The translations under genes were made by a program, and so were the position numbers. A stretch of DNA of 21,039 nt from an uncultured Ruminococcus sp. (GTDB lineage Bacteria; Bacillota; Clostridia; Oscillospirales; Ruminococcaceae). The notes under the pieces were generated by a model. It worked only from the letters and a program-made list of their open reading frames with translations, ran no database searches and was not told the DNA's origin. Below, in pieces: positions 6,535 through 14,767 of this stretch (position 1 is its first letter; each line of letters opens with the position of its first letter). Where the stretch lies: NCBI GenBank assembly GCA_900556055.1, contig USNJ01000011.1:1-21039 (forward strand), in the 5' to 3' direction.

Positions 6535-8754
6535 ATGAAAAAACTTTTCGCTTACCTGACAGCTATTGCAATGACAGCAGCAATGTTCACAGCATGCTCC
6601 GATGAAGGTGAGAGTCCCGAGACCGAGGACAGATCCCTGTCCGAAACAGCAGCGGAGGAAACTATCCCCGAGGACGACGGCAAGGGCGATCTTATTGACA
6701 CCGACACCGCATCAGGCGCAAAGCGTTCCCGCCGTACAAAGATCAACGGCAACGGCGACGATGTTTTCACCGTAATGGTATATATGTGCGGAACCGACCT
6801 TGAATCAGACTATGCCGCAGCTACCTCCGATATCATCGAAATGGCGGAAGCAGACCTGAACGACAATGTGAATGTTGTCATCTATACAGGCGGAACTCTC
6901 GAATGGCAGAACGACTACATAAGCTCCGACAGAAACCAGATCTGGAAGATAGAAAATGAAGATCTCGTCTGCATCGAGGACGACATGGGCGTAAAGGAAA
7001 TGACCGATCCCGCAACGCTTACCGAGTTTGTTTCCTACTGCGCAGACAACTTCCCCGCAAACAGAAATGCGCTTATCCTCTGGGATCACGGCGGTGGAGC
7101 GCTTTACGGCTACGGCTCCGACCAGATCTTCAACGGCTCTGCGATGCAGATAAACGAGATCGACTCTGCGCTTGATGATGCAGGCGTTTCCTTCGATTTC
7201 ATCGGCTTCGATGCCTGCCTGATGGCGACTGTCGAAACCGCATACATGATAAACAATCACGCCGACTTCATGATCGCTTCCGAGGAGACCGAACCCGGCA
7301 CAGGCTGGTTCTACACAAACTGGCTCAATGAGATCTGCTCCGATCCCTCCACGCCTACCGAGGATATAGGAAGGATCATCATTGATGACTTCGTTCAGGA
7401 ATCGACAAGCTATGATTCCTCCGAACAATGCACACTCAGCATCATCGACCTGACCGAGATGGGCAATGTTTACAATGCTCTCTGCGATTTCTCCGCAGCA
7501 GCAAAATCCAAGCTTGACAACAGCGAATTCAGCGTCGTTTCACGTTCGAGAAGCAATACAAAATCCTTCGGCGGCGATGAATATGATACCATCGACCTCG
7601 TGCATTTTGCGCAGAATCTTGACATTCCCGAGTCCGAGGAGCTTATCTCTGCGATAAATGCGGCAGTTGTATATTCGGGCAATTCCGAAGCCGTGAAGAA
7701 CTCCAACGGAATGACTATCTATTTCCCGTATAACGACATTTATACCTTTGACCAGATGATGAACGTTTACACCGATATCGGTCTTAAGGGCGAATACACC
7801 GACTTTATAACCGCTTTCGCAAGCATTCTGGCAGGCGGTCAGTCATACAGCAGCGCATCGGCATCCGATCCGTTCGGAAGCGGCAGCTCAGATACTGACA
7901 ATTGGAGCGATTATGACTGGTTCGATTCCGACTATTCCGATGAATATGAGGAATATTACGAGGAAAGCGCATACGATGAAAGCAGCCTTGTTGTCGAGGA
8001 CAGAGGCGATTATTATGCGCTTGCTCTCTCCGATGAGGACTGGGATATAATCAACGACATTCAGATACAGCTCTACTATGACGACGGCGAGGGCTACATC
8101 GACCTTGGAACAGACAACTATTATGAGATCGACGATGACGGCGCACTTATGGTCGATTATGACGGACTCTGGTTCTCATTAGGCGATCACATCACTCCGC
8201 TTTATATCACAGAGTCGGGCGATGGCTATACTCAGGGCTATATCCCCGCATACCTCAACGATGAGTATGTTCAGCTTGTCGTATTATGGGACGAAACACA
8301 TACAGGCGATATCATCGGCGCAAAACGTTTCTATGACACAGGTCTTTCCATGAAGGGACTTATCCCCGTTGAGGACGGCGATGTTATCCAGCTGACCTGC
8401 GATTATTACAACTATGACGGCGAATACGACGACCTTTACACCATAAGCGAGGAATTCGAATACGACAGCTCAATGAAGGTCGAGTATTATCCCTCGGGTG
8501 CGGGCGAATATCAGCTTTACTACGTTATCACCGACATTTACAACAATACATATTACACGGAAGCTATATACATCACCTTTACCGATGATTATTTCACAGA
8601 GAATTTCCCCGAATATTACGACGGATATTCCGATACATACAACTATGAATACGATGACGAGTACATTGACGACTATGAGTATGACTACGAATATTACGGC
8701 GATGAAGACTATGACTACGACCTTGATGAATACGAGGAAGAGTGGGAATGGTAA
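6535..8754 (+). CDS. Clostripain-family (C11) cysteine peptidase lipoprotein with Tyr/Asp/Glu-rich tail
   Basis: The 739-residue protein starts at 6535, after a GAAAGGAT ribosome site, with a lipoprotein signal ending in MFTAC (C21). An acidic linker with a basic KRSRR patch (63-67) precedes the C11 peptidase domain at about 76-450. That domain begins VFTVMVYMCGTDLE and carries the catalytic His in ILWDHGGGALYG (H185) and Cys in GFDACLMATVE (C228). C11 enzymes cut after Arg or Lys and often mature by self-cleavage; the basic patch is a plausible site. The rest is unusual: a Ser/Asp/Tyr-rich stretch (about 455-505), a beta-rich module (about 505-690) and a terminal 45 residues almost wholly Tyr, Asp and Glu. 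It is followed 15 bases later by the beta-helix gene, so a surface protease acting with or on that protein is inferred. Confidence 0.88.
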   Translation: MKKLFAYLTAIAMTAAMFTACSDEGESPETEDRSLSETAAEETIPEDDGKGDLIDTDTASGAKRSRRTKINGNGDDVFTVMVYMCGTDLESDYAAATSDIIEMAEADLNDNVNVVIYTGGTLEWQNDYISSDRNQIWKIENEDLVCIEDDMGVKEMTDPATLTEFVSYCADNFPANRNALILWDHGGGALYGYGSDQIFNGSAMQINEIDSALDDAGVSFDFIGFDACLMATVETAYMINNHADFMIASEETEPGTGWFYTNWLNEICSDPSTPTEDIGRIIIDDFVQESTSYDSSEQCTLSIIDLTEMGNVYNALCDFSAAAKSKLDNSEFSVVSRSRSNTKSFGGDEYDTIDLVHFAQNLDIPESEELISAINAAVVYSGNSEAVKNSNGMTIYFPYNDIYTFDQMMNVYTDIGLKGEYTDFITAFASILAGGQSYSSASASDPFGSGSSDTDNWSDYDWFDSDYSDEYEEYYEESAYDESSLVVEDRGDYYALALSDEDWDIINDIQIQLYYDDGEGYIDLGTDNYYEIDDDGALMVDYDGLWFSLGDHITPLYITESGDGYTQGYIPAYLNDEYVQLVVLWDETHTGDIIGAKRFYDTGLSMKGLIPVEDGDVIQLTCDYYNYDGEYDDLYTISEEFEYDSSMKVEYYPSGAGEYQLYYVITDIYNNTYYTEAIYITFTDDYFTENFPEYYDGYSDTYNYEYDDEYIDDYEYDYEYYGDEDYDYDLDEYEEEWEW

Positions 8755-8769
8755 TAAAGGAGGACACAT

Positions 8770-11556
8770 ATGAAAAGAATATTTTTTATTCTGCTGACAC
8801 TGCTCGCATCAGTGAGCATAATGTCCGTAAAAGCGGCTGCCGATGATATTTCCATCGAAATAGACAGTGAGGGAAATATTACAAGCAGCGAAGCGAACCC
8901 CGACTTTACAAACAATGTGCTTACGCTTTCAACATCAAGAAACAACTATACACTGAAGATCGATAATCCCAACGTATCCGTAACGGGAAACGGTGTGATA
9001 ACCGCAGATTCAAATGTGACCTGCAAATCAATGGATCTTACCTCAGCCTCTATAAAAGGCGGAACATATGATGCCGATGTAACAATTCATGCGAATGCTT
9101 CGGGTGCTTCGGGTGCTTCTGCCATTGAAGGCGGTCACTTCAAGAAATCCGTAACCCTTACAGATAATGTGTGCAGAATAAAAAGCGGTACCTTTGACGG
9201 TCCCGTTACAATCGGCAATTCAGAAAAAGATGACTTCGTCCGCTACCAAACTGAAATATACGGCGGCACCTTTAACGGCACAGTAACAAACTATGCGACC
9301 ATTGCAGGCGGAATATTCAACGGAGAAGTCAACAATTACGGAAGGATAACAATGACTTTAAGCAGTGGGGTCAATCCAAAGCCTATATTCACATCTGTTG
9401 TCAATAACCTTGACGGCGGTAAGGGTCTGAGGGGAGAGATATCCTACGCCGAATTTACCGAAAGCTCCGAGCTGCACAATTACGGCGATATAAAAAATGC
9501 GACTCTTTTTGATGCCAGCTATCTGATATTCGGCGGAAAAGTTATCAACGAACCGGGAGGAAAAATATCTATCCGTGACAATCCGGATACTCCTGCTGAA
9601 TTTGTAAACAACGGAATTATTGAAAGCGGCGACTTCTCAGACATTAATATAATAAACAACGGCACGATAAAAGGCGGAGTATTTAAAAAGGTCACAAACT
9701 ACGGTGTGATCGACACTTATTACTCATTAGGACAGACATCATTCAAGGAGATAATCAATGAAACCAAAGGCGAAATAAAGAGCGGTACGTTCTCAGACAA
9801 ACTAGCTCTTACAAACAATGGTACTATCTCAGGCGGCGACTTTGTCGTTGATTTCACGAACTACGGCAATATCACCGGAGGATCTTTTAACGGAACTCTC
9901 AAAAATGAAGGCATAATAAATATCAAGCCCGAAAAATACGATAAAGATAACTTCAGCAATGTCATAAATAAATCATCGGGCGAGATAAAGGACGGCTTCT
10001 TCTCAGATCCGATAACGCTTAAAAACCATGGAACGATAAGCGGAGGAAAGTTTGAATGCTTGGTAGACTGCACGGGCGAAAGCGAACCGTCAGCCAGGAT
10101 AATATCAAACGGACTTTTCCTCGGCGGTCTGAAAGCGGGCGAAACCGACATATCGGGCGGTATTTTCAAACTGACCTCAGCACCCGCATATTCATTCTGC
10201 GGCATAACAGGCGGATATTTCAATGAAACAGCCGCTGTCGGCGATGAATTCCGCCGCATAACTCTTTCCGATAACTGCAAAATCGACTGCGACGGCATTG
10301 ACTTTGCCCCTGTTTACATGGCAGAGGGCGCATCAGTCACATTTATCGCCGATGCACCAAAAAGCGGAATGTTCCTGACAGGCTGGGAGATCGTAACAGA
10401 CGGCGATCTTAAAGTTTCTCCCGTATCTTCATCGGGACTGAGCTGCACCGTAAAGATCCCCTCCGACAATATCACAGTAAAGCCTGTTTACAGCAGCACT
10501 CCAATTCATACCCATTCCTATTCCGATGAATGGGTATCCGACAGCACGGCGCACTGGCATGAATGTTCATGCGGCGAAAGATCGGGCTATGAAAAGCATA
10601 TCCCCGAAGCATTTGAAGCAGTTGAACCCACCTGCACAAAGGACGGCTGTTCATCGGGCGAAAAATGCTCTGTCTGCGGATATATCATCAGCGCACAGGA
10701 GATCATTCCCGCAAAGGGTCACGGCGAAACTGAGGTAAGAAACGCTGTCGAAGCAACTGCCGACAAGGACGGCTACACAGGCGATGTATACTGCAAGGTC
10801 TGCGGCGAAAAGATACAGGACGGCAAGGTCATTCCAGCCAAGGGACACCCCGGCACACCTGTTGCACCGTCCGCTCCGAGCTATCCGACAGGAAATCCCT
10901 CGTCATATCCCGCAAAGGATAAATGGGAAACGGCAATGAGCGAGATAAGCAGAATGACAAGCGGAACTGTCACAATAGATATGCGTGACGGAAAGACTGT
11001 TATCCCCGCCGAGATACTCGCACTTGTCAAGGGCAAAAACATCGACCTCGTTCTTAATATGGGAAACGGCAATTCATGGACAATAAACGGCGAGTCGGTC
11101 GAGATAGCAAAGTCTGTTGATATGGGCATCAGGAAAGGCACGTCAAACATTCCCGCAAGCGTGCTGAACACGGTCACGGGCGAACGCTTCACAGTTCAGA
11201 TGAGCCTTAAATATGACGGAGAATTCGGATTTTTTGCTGAGCTTTCCGTTGATCTCGGCAGCAGGAATGACGGAAGATATGCAGATCTTTATTACTACAA
11301 CGAAAAATCCAAGGAAATGGAGATAATTGATTCCTCCGAGATAATCGGCGGAAAGGCAGGCTTTGTCATGAGCCACGCATCGGAGTATGCGATCGTTATC
11401 AGCGACAAGCCGGCAGCGGAGAATATTGATTCTGCGGCAGGCATCAGCGATATGAGCGAAACTGCGGAAAGCGGAAATACGGCTCTCACGGTCGTAATAA
11501 TGCTTGCTGCTGCGGCATTCGCAGTGAAAATAAAAAAAGCTGTTGACAAGAAATAA
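8770..11556 (+). CDS. Large secreted, membrane-anchored beta-helix surface protein
   Basis: The 928-residue product has a strong AAAGGAGG ribosome site (8757-8764). A signal peptide (MKRIFFILLTLLASVSIMSVKA) opens it. Residues about 60-520 hold many short units of the form GG-x-F-x-G-x-V-x-N-x-G-x-I (for example GGTFNGTVTNYATIAGGIFNG written in two turns), typical of right-handed beta-helix or adhesin-like folds. A Listeria-Bacteroides-like GWEIV...VKPVY repeat follows at about 540-575. Next is a Cys/His-rich region (about 578-695) with HECSCGE, CSVCGY and CKVCGE pairs and IPAKGH ends. A globular domain (about 715-880) precedes one hydrophobic helix near 904-919 and a Lys-rich tail. It lacks an LPXTG motif, so it is probably membrane-tethered. 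It is in an operon with the C11 peptidase. Ligand or substrate is unknown. Confidence 0.82.
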   Translation: MKRIFFILLTLLASVSIMSVKAAADDISIEIDSEGNITSSEANPDFTNNVLTLSTSRNNYTLKIDNPNVSVTGNGVITADSNVTCKSMDLTSASIKGGTYDADVTIHANASGASGASAIEGGHFKKSVTLTDNVCRIKSGTFDGPVTIGNSEKDDFVRYQTEIYGGTFNGTVTNYATIAGGIFNGEVNNYGRITMTLSSGVNPKPIFTSVVNNLDGGKGLRGEISYAEFTESSELHNYGDIKNATLFDASYLIFGGKVINEPGGKISIRDNPDTPAEFVNNGIIESGDFSDINIINNGTIKGGVFKKVTNYGVIDTYYSLGQTSFKEIINETKGEIKSGTFSDKLALTNNGTISGGDFVVDFTNYGNITGGSFNGTLKNEGIINIKPEKYDKDNFSNVINKSSGEIKDGFFSDPITLKNHGTISGGKFECLVDCTGESEPSARIISNGLFLGGLKAGETDISGGIFKLTSAPAYSFCGITGGYFNETAAVGDEFRRITLSDNCKIDCDGIDFAPVYMAEGASVTFIADAPKSGMFLTGWEIVTDGDLKVSPVSSSGLSCTVKIPSDNITVKPVYSSTPIHTHSYSDEWVSDSTAHWHECSCGERSGYEKHIPEAFEAVEPTCTKDGCSSGEKCSVCGYIISAQEIIPAKGHGETEVRNAVEATADKDGYTGDVYCKVCGEKIQDGKVIPAKGHPGTPVAPSAPSYPTGNPSSYPAKDKWETAMSEISRMTSGTVTIDMRDGKTVIPAEILALVKGKNIDLVLNMGNGNSWTINGESVEIAKSVDMGIRKGTSNIPASVLNTVTGERFTVQMSLKYDGEFGFFAELSVDLGSRNDGRYADLYYYNEKSKEMEIIDSSEIIGGKAGFVMSHASEYAIVISDKPAAENIDSAAGISDMSETAESGNTALTVVIMLAAAAFAVKIKKAVDKK

Positions 11557-11566
11557 TTAACGTGAT

Positions 11567-11607
11567 ATACTGTAATAGCGGTCATAAGCCGCTGTTACAG
11601 TATTTTT
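11567..11607 (+). terminator. Strong intrinsic terminator of the protease/beta-helix operon
   Basis: A 15-bp stem (11567-11581 with 11589-11603, one G-U pair) around a seven-base loop is followed by TTTTT, beginning ten bases after the stop codon. It isolates the upstream operon from the queuosine operon. Confidence 0.93.
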
Positions 11608-11616
11608 AATCGAATA

Positions 11617-11650
11617 TACAGTTCGCTTGCACCATCCTGTAAAACTAGGG
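11617..11650 (+). promoter_or_regulatory. preQ1-I type riboswitch aptamer
   Basis: A 5-bp stem TACAG/CTGTA (11617-11621 with 11637-11641) encloses a loop TTCGCTTGCACC, very like the conserved TTCnnGCnnnACC of preQ1-I aptamers. The tail AAACTAGGG (11642-11650) matches the conserved A-rich ACTARGG tail. CC at 11632-11633 can pair with GG at 11648-11649 to form the diagnostic H-type pseudoknot. It precedes queD-queE-folE-queC-queF, the classic context. The aptamer is recognised from pattern and context only. The three bases between the CC and the stem's 3' strand are slightly more than usual. Confidence 0.8.
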
Positions 11651-11656
11651 CTGAAA

Positions 11657-11674
11657 CCTGTTGTCAACAACGGG
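11657..11674 (+). promoter_or_regulatory. Expression-platform hairpin of the riboswitch
   Basis: CCTGTTG and CAACGGG pair (7 bp with one G-U) around a TCAA loop, between the aptamer and the terminator. It is probably part of the switching mechanism. I could not derive a unique antiterminator pairing by eye. Confidence 0.4.
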
Positions 11675-11681
11675 CTTTATC

Positions 11682-11715
11682 GGCGTGTGCATTCGGATAT
11701 GCATACGTCTTTTTT
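11682..11715 (+). terminator. Riboswitch-controlled leader terminator
   Basis: An 11-bp stem (11682-11692 with 11699-11709, two G-U pairs) and a six-base loop are followed by six T residues, 18 bases before the queD ATG and upstream of its AAGGAG site. Its position between the preQ1 aptamer and the operon indicates transcriptional attenuation when preQ1 is abundant. Confidence 0.88.
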
Positions 11716-11733
11716 GTTGTAAGGAGAATTTTT

Positions 11734-12153
11734 ATGTATAAGCTCAGAACGGAAGCGCACTTTGACGCTGCGCATTTTTTATGGAATTACGAGGGAAAAT
11801 GCAGAAATATCCACGGTCACCGCTGGAGAATAGTCGCTGAGATATCAGCCGATGATGTTCAGAACGGCGGTCGGGAGGACGGCATGGTAATAGATTTCGG
11901 CGACTTCAAGAAGCTGCTGAAAGCCGAAGCCGACAAGCTCGATCATTCGCTGATCTACGAAAAAGGCTCGCTCGGCGATAAGCTGCTTGCTGCGCTGAAA
12001 GAGGAAAGCTTTGCGCTCAATGAAGTCGATTTCCGTCCGACAGCGGAGAATTTTGCAAAGTATTTTTACTATCGCCTGACTGTTTCGGGATATTCCGTTT
12101 CATCGGTCACAGTATACGAAACACCCGAAAACTGCGCGGTTTATGAGGAATGA
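11734..12153 (+). CDS. queD: 6-carboxytetrahydropterin synthase, queuosine pathway
   Basis: This 139-residue member of the 6-pyruvoyl-tetrahydropterin synthase family is the usual size. QueD turns 7,8-dihydroneopterin triphosphate into 6-carboxy-5,6,7,8-tetrahydropterin in the cytosol, the second step of preQ1 synthesis. The zinc ligands are H14 (FDAAHF) and H27/H29 (HGHRW). The catalytic cysteine is C23 in GKCRNIHGH. KLDHSLIYE and the C-terminal RPTAENFAKY/VTVYET blocks complete the family signature. AAGGAG lies just upstream of the ATG. First gene of the riboswitch-controlled operon, four bases before queE. Confidence 0.95.
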   Translation: MYKLRTEAHFDAAHFLWNYEGKCRNIHGHRWRIVAEISADDVQNGGREDGMVIDFGDFKKLLKAEADKLDHSLIYEKGSLGDKLLAALKEESFALNEVDFRPTAENFAKYFYYRLTVSGYSVSSVTVYETPENCAVYEE

Positions 12154-12156
12154 GAT

Positions 12157-12825
12157 ATGAACAGACTGAAAGTATGTGAGATATTCCAAAGCATAAACGG
12201 CGAAGGCACAAGAGCGGGACAGCCTGCGGTATTTGTCCGTCTTGCGGGCTGCAACCTGAACTGCTCCTACTGCGATACAAAATGGGCAAACGGTCCCGAT
12301 GCGCCGTGCGAGGAAATGACGGCACGGGAGATACACGAAAAAGTCAGCTCTTACGGCATACGCTGCGTTACCCTGACAGGCGGCGAACCTCTGCTCCACA
12401 AGCACGTCGATGAACTGCTTTCGGAGCTTTGCGGAGATGATAAGCTGAGCGTTGAGATCGAAACAAACGGAAGCGCCGATGTTTCGATAGCCGATAAGAT
12501 GAAGAACCGTCCCCTGCTCACGATGGATTACAAGCTGCCGTCCAGCGGAATGGAAAAGGCTATGCGCCTTGAAAATTACGCTCTGCTGAGATCGGAGGAT
12601 ACGGTGAAATTCGTCTGCGGATCACGCAGAGATCTTGAAAAAGCGGCGGAGATCATCGAAAGATACAAGCTTATCGGCAGATGCCATGTATATCTCAGCC
12701 CCGTATTCGGCGGGATCGATCCCAAAGACATGGTAAGCTTCATGCTCGAAAGAAAGCTGAACGGCGTAAATCTGCAATTGCAGCTGCACAAATTCATCTG
12801 GGATCCCAATGAAAAGGGCGTATGA
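12157..12825 (+). CDS. queE: 7-carboxy-7-deazaguanine synthase (radical SAM)
   Basis: A 222-residue radical SAM enzyme that rearranges carboxytetrahydropterin into 7-carboxy-7-deazaguanine (CDG), using S-adenosylmethionine, a [4Fe-4S] cluster and magnesium. The substrate-side motif [20 protein letters not shown] precedes the cluster motif CNLNCSYCD (C32, C36, C39). The GGEP motif of radical SAM enzymes is at [10 protein letters not shown]. The CxxxCxxC spacing is canonical here, while some QueE clades have insertions. The gene starts three bases after the queD stop and its last codons overlap an unused ATG of folE. Confidence 0.95.
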   Translation: MNRLKVCEIFQSINGEGTRAGQPAVFVRLAGCNLNCSYCDTKWANGPDAPCEEMTAREIHEKVSSYGIRCVTLTGGEPLLHKHVDELLSELCGDDKLSVEIETNGSADVSIADKMKNRPLLTMDYKLPSSGMEKAMRLENYALLRSEDTVKFVCGSRRDLEKAAEIIERYKLIGRCHVYLSPVFGGIDPKDMVSFMLERKLNGVNLQLQLHKFIWDPNEKGV

Positions 12826-12851
12826 TCCGGGCGAAAGGAGAAACAAATAAA

Positions 12852-13439
12852 ATGGCAATAGACAAGGAAGCAATAAAAACACACATCAGGGGACTTCTTA
12901 TCGCTCTGGGCGACGATCCCGACAGAGAGGGGCTTAAAGACACCCCCGACCGTGTTGCGAGAATGTATGAGGAAGTTTTCGAGGGAATGAACTACTCGAA
13001 CGCACAGATCGCCGAGATGTTCGACAAGACATTTGAGGAGGATATAAAATCGTCCTCCGAGGATATGGTCATCGTCCGTGACATCGAATTTTTCAGCTAC
13101 TGCGAGCATCACATGGCGCTTATGTATGACATGAAAGCAACTGTTGCGTATATCCCGAAAGGCAGAGTTATCGGGCTCAGCAAGATCGCAAGGATATGCG
13201 ACATGGCGGGCAAGCGTCTTCAGCTCCAGGAGCGCATAGGCTCCGACATCGCCGAGATAATGCAGATGATAACAGGCTCGGACGATGTTGCGGTGGTTAT
13301 CTCCGCAAGCCACAGCTGCATGACGGCAAGGGGCATAAAGAAGCCGTCCGCAAAAACGATAACCACAACATTCAGAGGAAGCTTTGAACAGGACAGAGAT
13401 ATGCAGAACAAGCTGCTCCTTGCTCTGTCCGTTAAATGA
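12852..13439 (+). CDS. folE: GTP cyclohydrolase I
   Basis: GTP cyclohydrolase I opens GTP to 7,8-dihydroneopterin triphosphate, the first step for both folate and queuosine. Within this operon it supplies QueD. The product is 195 residues from the ATG at 12852, which is preceded by AAAGGAG (12834-12840). An earlier ATG at 12822 lies inside queE and upstream of that site, so it is rejected. Zinc ligands are C84 and H87 (SYCEHH) and C156 (SASHSCM), with H154 and H86 at catalytic positions. The [22 protein letters not shown] signature is complete. This is the classical zinc form rather than FolE2. Confidence 0.95.
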   Translation: MAIDKEAIKTHIRGLLIALGDDPDREGLKDTPDRVARMYEEVFEGMNYSNAQIAEMFDKTFEEDIKSSSEDMVIVRDIEFFSYCEHHMALMYDMKATVAYIPKGRVIGLSKIARICDMAGKRLQLQERIGSDIAEIMQMITGSDDVAVVISASHSCMTARGIKKPSAKTITTTFRGSFEQDRDMQNKLLLALSVK

Positions 13440-13453
13440 AAGGAAGTATAGTT

Positions 13454-14131
13454 ATGAAGGCTTTGGTTTTACTGAGCGGCGGCGTTGACAGTGCGACCTG
13501 TCTAGGAATGGCTGTTTCGGAATACGGCAAAGAAAATGTCTGCGCACTGTCCATGAGCTACGGACAGAAGCATGACAAGGAAGTTAAGGCAGCAAGAGCG
13601 GTAGCGGCGCATTACGGCATTTCGCTGACAGAACTTGATCTCTCGGAAATATTCAAGTTCTCCGACTGTTCTCTGCTGAAGAACTCATCGGCTGAGATAC
13701 CTCACGAGAGCTATGCCGAGCAGCTGAAAGAGACCGACGGTTCGCCCGTTTCGACATACGTTCCCTTCAGAAACGGACTTTTCATCTCATCGGCGGCAGC
13801 ACTCGCCATCTCAAAGGGCTGCAGCGTCATCTACTACGGCGCACACAGCGACGATGCCGCAGGAAATGCATATCCCGACTGCTCCGAAGCATTCAACAAT
13901 GCCATGAACACAGCCATCTGGGAGGGCAGCGGACATCAGGTCAAGGTCGTTGCGCCGTTCGTCAGCTGGACTAAGAAAGATGTCGTAAAGAAGGGACTTG
14001 AACTCGGCGTGCCATATGAGCTTACATGGTCATGCTACGAGGGCGGCGAAAAGCCATGCGGAAAATGCGGAACCTGCATCGACCGTGCGGCTGCGTTCGA
14101 GGCAAACGGTGTAAAAGATCCCGCTCTTTGA
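13454..14131 (+). CDS. queC: 7-cyano-7-deazaguanine synthase
   Basis: QueC converts CDG, ATP and ammonia to preQ0. The 225-residue product begins at the ATG at 13454, set by AGGAAG at 13441-13446. The earlier in-frame ATG at 13436 overlaps the folE stop and the ribosome site. The PP-loop ATP-binding motif LLSGGVDSATC is at residues 6-16. A four-cysteine zinc site near the C-terminus is complete (C194, C202, C205, C208 in SCYEGGEKPCGKCGTC). Family blocks VPFRNGLF and YYGAHSDDAAGNAYPDC are intact. Confidence 0.96.
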   Translation: MKALVLLSGGVDSATCLGMAVSEYGKENVCALSMSYGQKHDKEVKAARAVAAHYGISLTELDLSEIFKFSDCSLLKNSSAEIPHESYAEQLKETDGSPVSTYVPFRNGLFISSAAALAISKGCSVIYYGAHSDDAAGNAYPDCSEAFNNAMNTAIWEGSGHQVKVVAPFVSWTKKDVVKKGLELGVPYELTWSCYEGGEKPCGKCGTCIDRAAAFEANGVKDPAL

Positions 14132-14269
14132 TTTTCGGATAATTCGCTTTTCATCGGGACATAATCCGTCTGCATAATATAAACTTTTGCCATGACCGCA
14201 GCCAAGTCCCCCACGGCGATATATTGCGTAAAAAGCCAACTGAAACTATTGATACAAAGGAGAAAAACC

Positions 14270-14767
14270 ATGACCGGAAGAAACGAAAAAGAGACTGAGG
14301 GCATTTCCCTCCTCGGCAATCAGAAAGTGAAATATCCCGACGATTATGCACCCGAAATGCTTGAAACATTTGTCAACAAGCACCGGGAAAACGACTATTT
14401 CGTAAAATTCAACTGCCCCGAATTCACAAGCCTCTGCCCTATCACGGGACAGCCTGATTTTGCAACGATAACAATATCCTACGTCCCCGATGTGAAGATG
14501 GTCGAAAGCAAGTCGCTGAAGCTGTATCTTTTCAGCTTCCGCAACCACGGCGATTTCCACGAGGACTGCGTGAACATAATCATGAAGGACCTCATCAGGC
14601 TGATGGATCCCAAGTATATTGAAGTCTGGGGCAAGTTCACCCCAAGAGGAGGCATCTCGATCGACCCGTACTGCAATTACGGAAAGCCTGGCACAAAGTG
14701 GGAGAAGATCGCCGATGACCGCCTTGCAAATCACGATCTCTATCCCGAAAAGGTGGATAACCGATAA
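14270..14767 (+). CDS. queF: NADPH-dependent 7-cyano-7-deazaguanine reductase (type I)
   Basis: QueF reduces the nitrile of preQ0 to the aminomethyl of preQ1, the riboswitch ligand, so the operon product feeds back on its own leader. The 165-residue length is that of the short, Bacillus-type (YkvM) form. The nucleophile C56 is in [12 protein letters not shown], with D63 beside it. The QueF signature [21 protein letters not shown] follows. The start at 14270 is fixed by AAAGGAG at 14256-14262; an upstream in-frame ATG at 14192 has none. It is separated from queC by 138 bases holding no feature I recognise, and its stop overlaps the dusB start by one base. Confidence 0.95.
   Translation: MTGRNEKETEGISLLGNQKVKYPDDYAPEMLETFVNKHRENDYFVKFNCPEFTSLCPITGQPDFATITISYVPDVKMVESKSLKLYLFSFRNHGDFHEDCVNIIMKDLIRLMDPKYIEVWGKFTPRGGISIDPYCNYGKPGTKWEKIADDRLANHDLYPEKVDNR

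Noticed and set aside
8470..8773. Overlapping Val/Ile-rich minus-strand and Thr/Ile-rich plus-strand frames inside the protease gene
   Set aside because: They are frame shadows of the Tyr/Asp/Glu-rich tail with no ribosome sites and no family resemblance.
14132..14269. Second riboswitch or promoter in the queC-queF spacer
   Set aside because: No aptamer-like loop, pseudoknot, terminator or convincing -35/-10 pair was found; only the queF ribosome site is clear.
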